This document shows, piece by piece, positions 50,448-59,026 of a DNA stretch of 64,000 nt (the stretch's first letter is position 1; each line of letters starts with the position of its first letter). The translations under genes and the position numbers were made by a program. Under the pieces are notes generated by a model that was given only the letters and a program-made list of their open reading frames with translations, was not told the DNA's origin and did not search any database. Source of the stretch: Actinomycetota bacterium (GTDB lineage Bacteria; Actinomycetota; Acidimicrobiia; Acidimicrobiales; Microtrichaceae); assembly GCA_016870275.1 (NCBI GenBank), contig VGBZ01000009.1:23393-87392 (forward strand). The letters run 5' to 3'.

Positions 50448-51275
50448 TCATCGTTCCTGACGGGCATCGGCCTCGAGTTGTTCAACCTCGGGCATGGCGG
50501 CGCGCCACTGCCCCTCGCTCCTCGGACCGAACAGTCCGCGGAGCAGCAACTGCCAGCGCAGGAACTTCGGGTACATCACGCGGTCCGACCGCCGTGCGAT
50601 CCCGTCGACCGTGGCGGCGACCGCACCTTCGAGTGGGAAGGTCTTGCGGACCGGCGCCGGCATCGCCGCGCGGGCCCGCATACCGGCGGGGTCGGACTCG
50701 ATTGCATCGACCATCGGGGTGTCGAGGAAGCTGTAGTACGCCACGCCAACACCAACGCCGTGGTGCGCGAGTTCGATCCGCAGCGACCGACCGAACGACT
50801 CGACTGCGGCCTTCGAGGCGGCGTAGGCGGACGTGTACGGCCCGGGAGCGGCGGCGAAACCCGAGGCGACGATCAGCACGTACCCCTCGGACTCCATCAG
50901 GTGGGAGAGCGACGACTGGACCGTACGGAAGGTGCCGAGGACGTTCACCTCGATGGTCTGCTACCACCTCGCCGGGTCGATGGTGGCGATCATGCCCGAG
51001 CCGACGATCCCAGCGTTGGCCACGACGATGTCGAGTCGGCCGAAGCGGTCGACCGCCTCGGTGACCGCCCGGTCCACGTCGGCACGGTCGGTGACGTCCG
51101 CAACGACCGCCTCGGCATTCGCGCCGAGTTCGGTTGCGGCAGACTCCAGTCCTGCCTCGTCGACGTCGACGAGCGTCACCTGCGCGCCACGGGCGACGAG
51201 CGCCTCCGACACACCGCGGCCCAGCCCCGAGGCTGCTCCCGTCACCAGCGCGACCTTGCCCTCCAGCGTCTCCAC
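50448..51275 (-). pseudogene. SDR oxidoreductase split by an in-frame amber codon
   Basis: The first part (GTG at 51275) reads VETLEGKVALVTGAASGLG (GxxxGxG), VTLVDVDE, and VVANAGIVGSG. TAG then appears at 50963-50961 in the segment PARW*QTIEVNV, after which the same frame continues with NVLGTFRTV, VASG and the catalytic YAASK. Frame is unchanged across the stop, and the two halves together make a full SDR of about 275 residues. The stop replaces what is usually a polar residue before the IEVN helix. A one-base change would restore it. It may be a recent pseudogene or a sequencing error; a readthrough product is less likely. Confidence 0.82.
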
Positions 51276-51393
51276 GAAGCTCGACTCTACGTCGTTGCGC
51301 AACCGGTCACCCGCAATCCACAGGCTCAATTCCGATCGCTCCGCCGGGGCCGCAGCCCGTTCGTCGTGGCGGGACGATCCCAGCTGACGGCGA

Positions 51394-51741
51394 TCAGAGT
51401 GCGAGGTGGAGGCGAAGCGCGTCGTCCAGTGCGGCGAGGTCCGCGCCGGTCACGACGCCCAACCGCTCGCCAACCCGCTCCACCGCCACCGACCTGACCT
51501 GCTCGGCCTGGGCCTTCGAGTCCCGAACCAGCCCCGTTGCCTCGGCGGTCAGCAGGACCTGGAACGGATGGATCCGCTCGATGTTGGACGTCACGGGGAC
51601 GATGGTCACCACGCCGTGACCGAGCCGGTTCGCTGCGGAGTTGGCCCCGTCGTTGCTCACGATCACGCCCGGTCGCCGCTTGTCGGACTCGGCTCCCCGG
51701 ATCGGGTCGAGGTCGACCCAGCGGATCTCACCTCGCCGCAT
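51394..51741 (-). CDS. mazF: MazF/PemK-type endoribonuclease toxin
   Basis: This 115-residue protein begins with RRGEIRWVDLDPIRGAESDKRRPGVIVS, the first strands and the conserved basic RRP loop of MazF. It continues with VVTIVPVTSNIERIHPFQVLL and the acidic C-terminal helix. It cleaves RNA at specific short sequences. The ATG shares a base with the upstream antitoxin stop (TGATG), a normal TA arrangement. No catalytic residue appears to be lost. It lies 64 bp from the open frame of the split SDR, with no visible promoter of its own. Confidence 0.92.
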   Translation of the reverse strand: MRRGEIRWVDLDPIRGAESDKRRPGVIVSNDGANSAANRLGHGVVTIVPVTSNIERIHPFQVLLTAEATGLVRDSKAQAEQVRSVAVERVGERLGVVTGADLAALDDALRLHLAL

Positions 51742-51959
51742 CAGCGGACACCGTCAGAGTTCGCCGCATCCCACAGTTCGCCCTCCCCGCTGGAGGCCCA
51801 CTCGGCCCAGGCAGCCTCGTAGTCAGCTCCGAGCTCAGCGGCTCGCAGAAGTCTGACCGCCTTCTGCACTGCGGCGGACCGCGACCCGAGTCCTTGCGTC
51901 TGTACGTACGAATCGAGGTACTCGACGTCCTCGTCGGGGAGACTCACGCTGACCTTCAC
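51741..51959 (-). CDS. mazE: MazE-like (RHH) antitoxin
   Basis: This 72-residue protein has KVSVSLPDEDVEYLDSYVQ (ribbon strand and helix 1) and SRSAAVQKAVRLLRAAEL (helix 2), a RHH DNA-binding domain as in mycobacterial MazE. An acidic Trp-containing tail (YEAAWAEWASSGEGELW) should occupy the MazF active site. It precedes mazF with a one-base overlap. A palindrome 9 bp upstream of the start probably is its operator. Confidence 0.9.
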   Translation of the reverse strand: MKVSVSLPDEDVEYLDSYVQTQGLGSRSAAVQKAVRLLRAAELGADYEAAWAEWASSGEGELWDAANSDGVR

Positions 51960-51968
51960 ACCGTCATA

Positions 51969-51981
51969 CTACCGCTGGTAG
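51969..51981. promoter_or_regulatory. palindromic operator candidate upstream of mazE
   Basis: CTACC-GCT-GGTAG is a perfect inverted repeat 9 bases upstream of the mazE start. On the minus strand TAGTAT overlaps its downstream end and could be the -10 hexamer, so repression by MazE-MazF binding would block polymerase. Confidence 0.5.
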
Positions 51982-52071
51982 GACATCGGAACCACCAATG
52001 AAGGCCGATGAGCAGACAGGAGTCAACGCCGACGCGGGAATCCACGCAGCGCCACTCGCGTTCCAATCCCC

Positions 52072-52413
52072 GTGCAGATTCCCGCCGTGATCGGAGCCAG
52101 CGTGTCGGTCCTCGCCGGCCTACTCGGACTGATCCGGCCTCGGCAGGTGAGCAAGGTCATCGGTCTTGAATTCCCGGGACGACTCGGAGTCTCCGAGTTC
52201 CGTGCCACCTACGGCGGGCTGTTCATCGGAGCAGGCGTCGCCGTGCTCATCATCGGGTCCACCGACGCTGCGCTCGTGCTCGGCGCAGCGTGGCTCGGGG
52301 CGTTCGCAGCCCGCGTGCTGTCGGTGGTCATCGACCGGAACGCATCCGGGAAGAACCTGGCTGGCTGCACAATCGAGCTCGCCGTCGGAAGCCTGCTCGT
52401 CCTCGGCCGCTGA
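52072..52413 (+). CDS. DUF4345-like small membrane protein
   Basis: This 113-residue protein has four TM helices. SEFRATYGGLFIGAGVAVLI and ALVLGAAWLGAFAARVLSV are typical of the DUF4345-like group, with a conserved Arg and Gly-Gly in helix 2. The function is unknown. The GTG start (Val-Gln-Ile-Pro) follows a 112-bp gap that contains the mazE operator. It converges on a GNAT gene 22 bp away. Confidence 0.7.
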   Translation: MQIPAVIGASVSVLAGLLGLIRPRQVSKVIGLEFPGRLGVSEFRATYGGLFIGAGVAVLIIGSTDAALVLGAAWLGAFAARVLSVVIDRNASGKNLAGCTIELAVGSLLVLGR

Positions 52414-52435
52414 ACCTCAGGGCAGGCCTGGTCGC

Positions 52436-52900
52436 TCAGTCCTTGCGCTCGTAGCGGTACACGTTTGTCTCGCGCTGGACGAAGCCGATGCGGCGGTAGA
52501 GACGGTTGGCCGCCTCTCGGCTCGGACGCGACGTCAGGTCGACCGTCCTCGCGCCGAGCTCGTCGGCGAGCTCGAGTGCGCGCCGGTTGAGCGCCTCACC
52601 CACACCCTGACCGCGGGCGGCCTCGTCGACCACGACGTCCTCGATCCAGGCCCGGACCCCCGTGGGGATCGGGAACACCACGAGCGTCATCGAGCCGACG
52701 ATCCCGCGGTCCTCACCACGCGCAACGAGCAGGTGTGCGGCCTCATGGTCGACGACTCCCGAGATGATCTCGGCGGTCATCGGTGGTGCCGAACTCGACA
52801 ACTGCGGGACCAGCCGCACCATGGCGTCCACCAGCTCGTCGGAGACCTCGAAACACTCCTCCACCGTGACAGACGGACTGGTGGCGGACTGGTCGTTCAC
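52436..52900 (-). CDS. GNAT acetyltransferase
   Basis: This 154-residue protein has the acetyl-CoA-binding motif VVVDEAARGQGVGEALNRRA (R/Q-G-x-G-x-G/A) and the C-terminal SREAANRLYRRIGFVQRETNVY pattern. The substrate is unknown. The GTG at 52900 gives the family length; the frame is open to 52960, where it would overlap the promoter of the divergent PAC2 gene. It is close to the PAC2 start (62 bp). Confidence 0.85.
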   Translation of the reverse strand: MNDQSATSPSVTVEECFEVSDELVDAMVRLVPQLSSSAPPMTAEIISGVVDHEAAHLLVARGEDRGIVGSMTLVVFPIPTGVRAWIEDVVVDEAARGQGVGEALNRRALELADELGARTVDLTSRPSREAANRLYRRIGFVQRETNVYRYERKD

Positions 52901-52962
52901 GGGCTGAAGCGTAACGGGCCACCTCGGTGGGACCGGGCGGATCTGCCGATACCGTGGCACCG

Positions 52963-53829
52963 ATGGCGGAGGTCCAGTGGCAATGGCGACCGGAGGGGGC
53001 GAAACCGGCCCGGCATGGGGGGCCGATCCTGATCGCTTCGTTCGGCGGTTGGAACGACGCCGGCGACGCAGCGACGACCGTCGTCGAGCACCTCGAGACG
53101 ATCTGGGACACCCGAGCGTTCGCCCAGATCGACCCGGAGGAGTTCCACGACTTCACGTCCTCCCGTCCACAGATCCGGCTAATCGATGACGACCGCGTCA
53201 TCCGCTGGCCCAGCCACACCTTCTCCTGGAGTGACCTCGACGGCACCGACGGCGTGGTCCTCCTGCGGGCGGTGGAGCCCCAACTGCGCTGGAGAACGTA
53301 CTGCGGTCTGATTCTGGATCTGGCCCGCGAGCTCGAATGCGGCCTGGTCGTGACGCTCGGAGCACTCCTCGCCGACGTTCCCCACACTCGGCCCTCTCGC
53401 GTGATTGGAACCGCGTACGACCCCGAGGTCGCCGCCAGGCTCCGGCTCGAACCGTCCACCTACCAAGGGCCGACCGGCATCGTCGGCGTCCTGCACACGC
53501 TCTGCCGGGACGCCGAAATCGACTCGGCCGCCGTCTGGGCGACCGTCCCTGCCTACCTCCCCTCAGCGCCGGCGCCGCTCGCCACCGTCGCACTGCTGGA
53601 GCGAGTGGCCCCGCTCATCGGGGTGGGCGCCGAGCCCGGCGAGCTGCAGGAGAGCATCAAAGGCTACGAGCAGGCCATCGACCAGATGATCCAGGACGAC
53701 GAGTCGACCGTCGAGTACGTCCAGCGGCTCGAGGTCGAGTTCGACGCCGATCCCCCACCCGGCTCCGAGGTCGGCGTCGACCCGGGTGACCTGGTCGAGG
53801 AGGTCGAACGGTTCCTCCGGGACCAGTGA
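52963..53829 (+). CDS. PAC2-family protein
   Basis: This 288-residue protein matches the PAC2 (proteasome assembly chaperone 2-like) family: PILIASFGGWNDAGDAATTVVEHL at the N-terminus, GLVVTLGALLADVPHTRP, and GIVGVLH. In actinobacteria these proteins are widespread and their role is not established, although some occur near proteasome genes. No proteasome gene is present here. The ATG at 52963 starts at the family N-terminus; the open frame extends to 52927. An acidic C-terminus (VEEVERFLRDQ) follows the core. Confidence 0.9.
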   Translation: MAEVQWQWRPEGAKPARHGGPILIASFGGWNDAGDAATTVVEHLETIWDTRAFAQIDPEEFHDFTSSRPQIRLIDDDRVIRWPSHTFSWSDLDGTDGVVLLRAVEPQLRWRTYCGLILDLARELECGLVVTLGALLADVPHTRPSRVIGTAYDPEVAARLRLEPSTYQGPTGIVGVLHTLCRDAEIDSAAVWATVPAYLPSAPAPLATVALLERVAPLIGVGAEPGELQESIKGYEQAIDQMIQDDESTVEYVQRLEVEFDADPPPGSEVGVDPGDLVEEVERFLRDQ

Positions 53830-53859
53830 TTGCGGGCGGCCGGACCCGGTCGGCGCCGC

Positions 53860-54561
53860 TCAGTCCCCGTGACCCTCGCCCCGCCACACGGCGCGGCGCG
53901 GGTGGTCGTAGAGCACGTCGACGTCCTCGCCCCGGATCGCTGCGAAGGCGTGCTCGCCCCAGTGGTCGACTCCGGCGACCGGGTGCGGCAGGTCGTGCTG
54001 GTGGAACCAACCGACGTCGAGGGTCTCGAGCGGGTGCCCGCGCAGTGCACCGCCCACCGCACGGCAAAGGAACACCAGGGAGTACAACGGCAGACGGGTG
54101 AACCCGAGCCGGAGCCCGTCGAACACGCCGATCAGCCGTTCGACCCGGACCTCGATCCCGGTCTCCTCCTGCACCTCCTTCACGGCCACCTCGCTCGGCG
54201 AGTAGCCGACGTCGGCCCACCCGGTCGGGTAGAGCCAGATGCCCGAGTCGCTCCGCTGTAGCAGCAGGATCTGCCCGTCGTCGTTGCCGACCACCGCGCC
54301 GACGGCGACCTTGGGGGTCACGTAGCCGGCGGGGCCCGACTCGACGCTCGCCATCCACTCGTCGACCATGCCGCTCGTGGGGAGCTCCTCGACGCCCGCC
54401 AGCCAACGCGCCGCCGCCCTGATCTCCGCGGCGACGTGCAGGACCTCCTCGTAGCGTTCGCGCTCGTAGAGGCTGTCTGAGAACGCGAGCCCCGTCCGGC
54501 CGATCCCCGAGAGGGCCTCGGCCCACCGGAACAGATCCTGCTCGCTGAGTGCCGGGTCCAC
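53860..54561 (-). CDS. NUDIX hydrolase with N-terminal NUDIX-associated helical domain
   Basis: This 233-residue protein carries the Nudix box GWADVGYSPSEVAVKEVQEETGI, which fits Gx5Ex7REUxEExGU with R replaced by K. The N-terminal region (LSGIGRTGLAFSDSLYERERYEEVLHVA) is the helical Nudix-N domain seen in ADP-ribose/nucleoside-diphosphate-sugar pyrophosphatases. The GTG start lies in the gap to glnD. It probably hydrolyses a nucleotide-sugar or ADP-ribose-like substrate. Its 3' end is 30 bp from the convergent PAC2 gene. Confidence 0.9.
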   Translation of the reverse strand: MDPALSEQDLFRWAEALSGIGRTGLAFSDSLYERERYEEVLHVAAEIRAAARWLAGVEELPTSGMVDEWMASVESGPAGYVTPKVAVGAVVGNDDGQILLLQRSDSGIWLYPTGWADVGYSPSEVAVKEVQEETGIEVRVERLIGVFDGLRLGFTRLPLYSLVFLCRAVGGALRGHPLETLDVGWFHQHDLPHPVAGVDHWGEHAFAAIRGEDVDVLYDHPRRAVWRGEGHGD

Positions 54562-54601
54562 GCGCGCACCCTACTCCCCGGCAACCTGCGGGGATCCCCG
54601 G

Positions 54602-56971
54602 TCAGAGCTCCTCGTCCAGGGCGAACATGAGGGCCCGACGGACCTCGTGCTGCACCTCCGGATCCACGACCTTCCCGCCGGAGGCGTCGACCACGTAGAA
54701 CGTGTCGACCACGTCGTCGCCGACAGTCTGGATACGGGCGGAGCGGACGTCGAGGTACATCTCGGCCATCGCCTTGGTGATCCGGTACAGCAGCCCCGGA
54801 GTGTCAGGACCGACCACCTCGATGATCGTGGCCTCGTCCGACCCGTCGTTGTCGAACCGGACGAGCGGGACGAGCTGGTGGATCCCCGGCCGGCGCTGGT
54901 GGGCCGAGCCGATGCGCTCCGAGAGACGCGAGGCCAGGGCGAGTCGCCCGTCGAGGACGCGCTCCACGTCGGCCACGACCCGCTCCCACGGCACCAACCG
55001 GGCGGCGTCGACCTCGACCCGGAACTCGTCGAGGACGACGTCGCCCTCTGAGTGGATCACCGCTCGTACGACCTCCAGACCGTGCAGCGCCAGCACACCC
55101 GCCACCCGGGACACGACGCCGGGGCGGTCCGAGCAGACGACCACGAGCTGGTCCTCCCGACCCACCACCCGGGTCTCCCCCGTCGCCATGAGCTCCCGCT
55201 GCTCCGCCGTCGGGAAGGACGGAGCGGCGTCGGTGACGCCGGGGGCGTCGCCGTCGAGAGCGCGACGCACCAACGAGCAGAGTCGGTCCACGAGCTGGGA
55301 CCGCCAGGGACCCCACGCCGCCGGACCGGTGGCGAGCGCGTCGGCCTCGGACAGCGCCCGGAACAGGGCCAGCTGCTCCATGGTGCCGACCCGCCGGGCG
55401 ACGGTCGCGATGGTCACCGGGTCGTCGAGGTCACGACGGGTGGCCACGTCGGCTAGCAGGAGGTGGTGCCGGACCGCCGAGCAGACCGCCGTCACGTCGG
55501 CCGTGTCGTAGCCCATGCGGGCCAGGATCCTGCGGGCCAACGACTCGCCGACCTCGCTGTGGTCGCCTGCGTGGCCCTTGCCGATGTCGTGGAGCAGGGC
55601 GGCGAGCACCAGGAGCTCGGGCCGGTCGACTCGGTGGCGCAACGGCGCAGCCTCGGCAGCTGCCTCGAGCAGGTGCCGGTCGACGGTGTAGCGGTGCAGC
55701 GCGTTGCGCTGGGGTCGACACCGAACGGGCTCCCACTCTGGGAGGACCGGCACCCAGAGGTTCCACCAGTCGAGCGCCTCGACGACCGGGATCGCGGCCG
55801 GACCGATGAGCAGGAGCTCGGCGAAGAGCTGTCGAGCCTCGTCGGACCAGGGTGAGGGCAGCGGGGGCGCGGCGTCGAGCGCGTCCAGCGTGCCCAGGTC
55901 GACCCGGACCTCGTGCCGGGCGGCCGTGACGGCCACCCGGAGGACCGTCTCCGGGTCCAGCGACCCCTCGGGGTCAGCGACGGCCACCCGACCCTCCCGG
56001 ATCGCCAGACCGTGCTCGACGGCCCGGTCACGGCGCCGACGAGGCCGCCGCTTGGTCACGGTGCGGCCGATCTCGTACCAGGCTTCGTCGCTCGCCCAGG
56101 CGATCGCCCGACCAGCCCGGGCGACCGAGGCCATCAGCTCGTCGGCGTCGGTCAGGCCGAGACGCTGGGCCACGGTGTCCTGGTCCTCGAGGAGCAACCG
56201 GTCGCCGGGACGACCCCGGACCCGATGGAGCTCCACCCGGATCTCGAGGAGCGTGTCGTGGTGGAGCTGGAGGTCGGCGAGCACCCTCGGGTCGACCTCG
56301 GCGCCGGCCTCACGGGCCCACACCAGGGCGTGGACGTCACGCAGCCCCCCGCGACCCTCCTTCAGGTCGGGCTCGAGCTCGAAGGCGACCTCTCCGGCGG
56401 TCCGGTGACGCTCCTCGACGGAGCGGCCGAGCTCCTCGAGCCAGGAACGGCCACGGCGGCGCCAGCCCAGACGGGCCTTCTCCGCCAGCTCGGAACTCAG
56501 GCGGCGGTCGCCTGCCAGGTGCCGGGCCGAGAGCAGCGCCGTGGCCGTCTGCAGATCCTCCGCAGCGAGGGAGATGGAGTCGCGCACGGTGCGGACGGCG
56601 TGACCGAGCTTCAGCCCAGCGTCCCACACCGGGTACCAGATGCCGTTGGCGATCGGTTCGGGGTCGAACCCCTTGTCGAAGACCAACAGCAGGTCCAGGT
56701 CGGACTGTGGACACAGCTCCGACCGACCCTGCCCGCCGACGGCGAGGAGCGACACACCGGTGACCGGTGCGGCTGGGCCGCCCTCGCCGTCGGTGGACGA
56801 GAGGATCGCTGCCTCGTCGAACAGGTCGACGAGCCACGACTCCACTGCGGCGCCGTAGGCCGATGAGAACGCCCGACCGCGGAGCGACTCGTCGGCGATC
56901 AGTTCGCTTCGCAGGAGCGGCGGTGACACGGCCCGGTGAACCTTCCAGGTGGTCCGAAACTCCGACCCCAT
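54602..56971 (-). CDS. glnD: bifunctional uridylyltransferase/uridylyl-removing enzyme (GlnD)
   Basis: This 789-residue nitrogen sensor uridylylates PII when nitrogen is scarce and removes UMP when glutamine is high. It has the nucleotidyltransferase motif GGQGRSELCPQSDLDLLL (Asp91 and Asp93), an HD hydrolase motif HDIGKGHAGDHSE at about 461, and two C-terminal ACT domains. Both catalytic centres look intact. The ATG at 56971 is directly preceded by CCGGAGGGAC, part of a hairpin described separately; the open frame upstream lacks conservation. It follows glnB in the amtB-glnB-glnD operon. Confidence 0.94.
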   Translation of the reverse strand: MGSEFRTTWKVHRAVSPPLLRSELIADESLRGRAFSSAYGAAVESWLVDLFDEAAILSSTDGEGGPAAPVTGVSLLAVGGQGRSELCPQSDLDLLLVFDKGFDPEPIANGIWYPVWDAGLKLGHAVRTVRDSISLAAEDLQTATALLSARHLAGDRRLSSELAEKARLGWRRRGRSWLEELGRSVEERHRTAGEVAFELEPDLKEGRGGLRDVHALVWAREAGAEVDPRVLADLQLHHDTLLEIRVELHRVRGRPGDRLLLEDQDTVAQRLGLTDADELMASVARAGRAIAWASDEAWYEIGRTVTKRRPRRRRDRAVEHGLAIREGRVAVADPEGSLDPETVLRVAVTAARHEVRVDLGTLDALDAAPPLPSPWSDEARQLFAELLLIGPAAIPVVEALDWWNLWVPVLPEWEPVRCRPQRNALHRYTVDRHLLEAAAEAAPLRHRVDRPELLVLAALLHDIGKGHAGDHSEVGESLARRILARMGYDTADVTAVCSAVRHHLLLADVATRRDLDDPVTIATVARRVGTMEQLALFRALSEADALATGPAAWGPWRSQLVDRLCSLVRRALDGDAPGVTDAAPSFPTAEQRELMATGETRVVGREDQLVVVCSDRPGVVSRVAGVLALHGLEVVRAVIHSEGDVVLDEFRVEVDAARLVPWERVVADVERVLDGRLALASRLSERIGSAHQRRPGIHQLVPLVRFDNDGSDEATIIEVVGPDTPGLLYRITKAMAEMYLDVRSARIQTVGDDVVDTFYVVDASGGKVVDPEVQHEVRRALMFALDEEL

Positions 56972-57011
56972 GTCCCTCCGGCCAGGTCGGGCCTGGCCTG
57001 ACCGGAGGGAC
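56972..57011 (-). promoter_or_regulatory. hairpin enclosing the glnD ribosome-binding site
   Basis: CCGGAGGGAC directly before the glnD ATG pairs with GTCCCTCCGG at 57002-57011 (10 bp, perfect). An inner CCAGG/CCTGG stem and a 5-base bulge extend the fold. The GGAGG Shine-Dalgarno is inside the stem. It may act as a terminator or attenuator between glnB and glnD, or limit GlnD translation. Confidence 0.65.
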
Positions 57012-57044
57012 GCCCCGTGGGTCGGGGAACGGAGTACGGGTGGA

Positions 57045-57416
<372 letters not shown>

Positions 57417-58682
57417 TCAGCCCCGGCCCATGGTGACTTCGCCGATGTTGTACGCGCTCTCGGCGTGCTGCGTGAGGTCCAGACCGGACTCCTCGTCCTC
57501 CTCGCTGACCCGGATCCCGATGACCGCCTTGATGGCGAGCAGGATCAGACCCGTGACGATGAAGGAGTAGACGATGGTGACGGCATTGGCGACGATCTGC
57601 TCGATGAGCAGGGTGGCGCCACCGCCGTTGAGCAGTCCGGCGCCGAACTCCGCACCGAAGAACCCGGGATCGGCGAACAGCCCGATGAGCAGCGAGCCGA
57701 TCAGGCCGCCGATGAAGTGCACACCGACCACGTCGAGCGAGTCGTCGAACTTGCCGGCGAACTTCAGCCGAACGGCGAAGGAGCAGAGCACACCGGCGGC
57801 GAGGCCGATCCAGATCGGTGACATGCCGCTCACGTAGCCGGCACCGGGGGTGATGGCGACCAGGCCGGACACGATGCCCGAGGCAACCCCCAGGTTGGTG
57901 AAGTGGCCGTCTCGGATGCGCTCGACGATGCCCCACGCCAGACCACCGGCGGCAGCGGCAAGGAAGGTGTTCATGAAGGCCTGGATGGCCACGCCATTGG
58001 CGGCGAACGCCGAGCCGGCGTTGAAGCCGAACCAGCCGAACCACAGGATGCCTGTGCCGAGCATCACCAGCGGCATGGAGTGCGGCGGGTGACCCTCCTT
58101 CGGCCAGCCCGTGCGCTTGCCGAGGATGAGGACCGCAGCGAGAGCTGCGATGCCGGCGTTGACGTGGATCACGGTGCCGCCGGCGAAGTCGAGCGAACCA
58201 CGCACGCCGAGCCAGCCCGTGAGGCCGTCACCCCACACGCCGCCGTAGATCCAGAACGACACGGGGCAGTAGACCAGCAGGATCCACGCCGGGACGAACA
58301 CCGCCCACGCCGGAAACTTCATGCGGTCAGCCACGGCACCCGAGATGAGCGCCGGGGTGATCACGGCGAACATCCCCAGGAAGATCGCCGCCAGGATCAG
58401 CTTGCCACCGTCGCCACCTGCGTCGGCAGCGTCGATCCCCAGGCCGCTCAGGAGCGTCCAGTCGAGGTTCCCGATGAACGACCCAGACCCGCTGTAAGCC
58501 AGCGAGAACCCGGCGATCACCCACACGATCGGGACGATCAGCAGGCACCAGAAGTTCATCATGAACATGTTCAGTACGTTGCGGCTCCGGTCCATGCCTC
58601 CGTAGAACAGCGCAAGTCCCGGTGTCATGAACAACACCAGCGCAGAGGAGACGAGCACCCAAGCTATGCCACCAGCTTCCAT
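57417..58682 (-). CDS. amtB: ammonium transporter Amt
   Basis: This 421-residue protein has eleven TM helices. The twin-His pore residues are visible in TVIHVNAGIAALAA and VVGVHFIGGLIGS. It conducts ammonium and binds PII at its cytoplasmic exit. The ATG at 58682 has AAAGGG about ten bases upstream and a 142-bp gap to a divergent gene, with a GlnR-like box. The C-terminal tail (DEESGLDLTQHAESAYNIGEV) matches the PII-contact region. It heads the amtB-glnB-glnD operon. Confidence 0.97.
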   Translation of the reverse strand: MEAGGIAWVLVSSALVLFMTPGLALFYGGMDRSRNVLNMFMMNFWCLLIVPIVWVIAGFSLAYSGSGSFIGNLDWTLLSGLGIDAADAGGDGGKLILAAIFLGMFAVITPALISGAVADRMKFPAWAVFVPAWILLVYCPVSFWIYGGVWGDGLTGWLGVRGSLDFAGGTVIHVNAGIAALAAVLILGKRTGWPKEGHPPHSMPLVMLGTGILWFGWFGFNAGSAFAANGVAIQAFMNTFLAAAAGGLAWGIVERIRDGHFTNLGVASGIVSGLVAITPGAGYVSGMSPIWIGLAAGVLCSFAVRLKFAGKFDDSLDVVGVHFIGGLIGSLLIGLFADPGFFGAEFGAGLLNGGGATLLIEQIVANAVTIVYSFIVTGLILLAIKAVIGIRVSEEDEESGLDLTQHAESAYNIGEVTMGRG

Positions 58683-58759
58683 GGTCGTAGGCCCTTTCTC
58701 TCATTGGATCCGCACAGACGACCCACGTCTGTCCGGTGAAGTCAAGCTACGGACAGGGT

Positions 58760-58797
58760 GTTTCGGCAGTGTTTCACCGAACGCGAGACTCAGTTAC
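58760..58797 (-). promoter_or_regulatory. GlnR-like binding box upstream of amtB
   Basis: Read on the minus strand there is GTAAC at 58797-58793, and GAAAC at 58775-58771 and again at 58764-58760. The GAAAC pair is spaced by exactly 11 bases, and the GTAAC lies exactly 22 bases upstream of the first GAAAC. The actinobacterial GlnR consensus alternates GTnAC and GAAAC at 11-base steps, so three of four half-sites fit in register. It is 78-115 bp before the amtB start. A hairpin ACAGACG-N5-CGTCTGT sits at 58714-58732 in the leader. Confidence 0.65.
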
Positions 58798-58824
58798 GGA
58801 ACCGCCGACGCCTACCATGGCGCC

Positions 58825-59013
58825 GTGGCCATTCGGGAGGACTGCCGCCACTACTCGAGCCGCACCGTCGCCAGCGGCGACCTGGTCCAGCGCTGTCGGG
58901 TCGATGCCGCCGAGCAGGCCCCGTTCGCCTGTCCGGAGGGCTGCCTGTTCTTCGAGCCCCGGTCCATCACCGACGCCGGGTGGCGCCGGGCCCCCGAGGA
59001 CCCGCAGGACTAG
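58825..59013 (+). CDS. small conserved actinobacterial protein
   Basis: This 62-residue protein has the conserved pattern CRHYSSRTVASGDLVQRCRV followed by APFACPEGCLFFEPR and AGW. Five Cys and a His suggest a metal-binding knuckle. The family is common in actinobacteria and has no assigned function. The GTG at 58825 is the family start; the upstream open frame (from 58627) overlaps the amtB promoter and is ignored. The gene is divergent from amtB across 142 bp that contain the GlnR-like box. Confidence 0.8.
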   Translation: MAIREDCRHYSSRTVASGDLVQRCRVDAAEQAPFACPEGCLFFEPRSITDAGWRRAPEDPQD

Positions 59014-59026
59014 ATGTACTCGGCCA

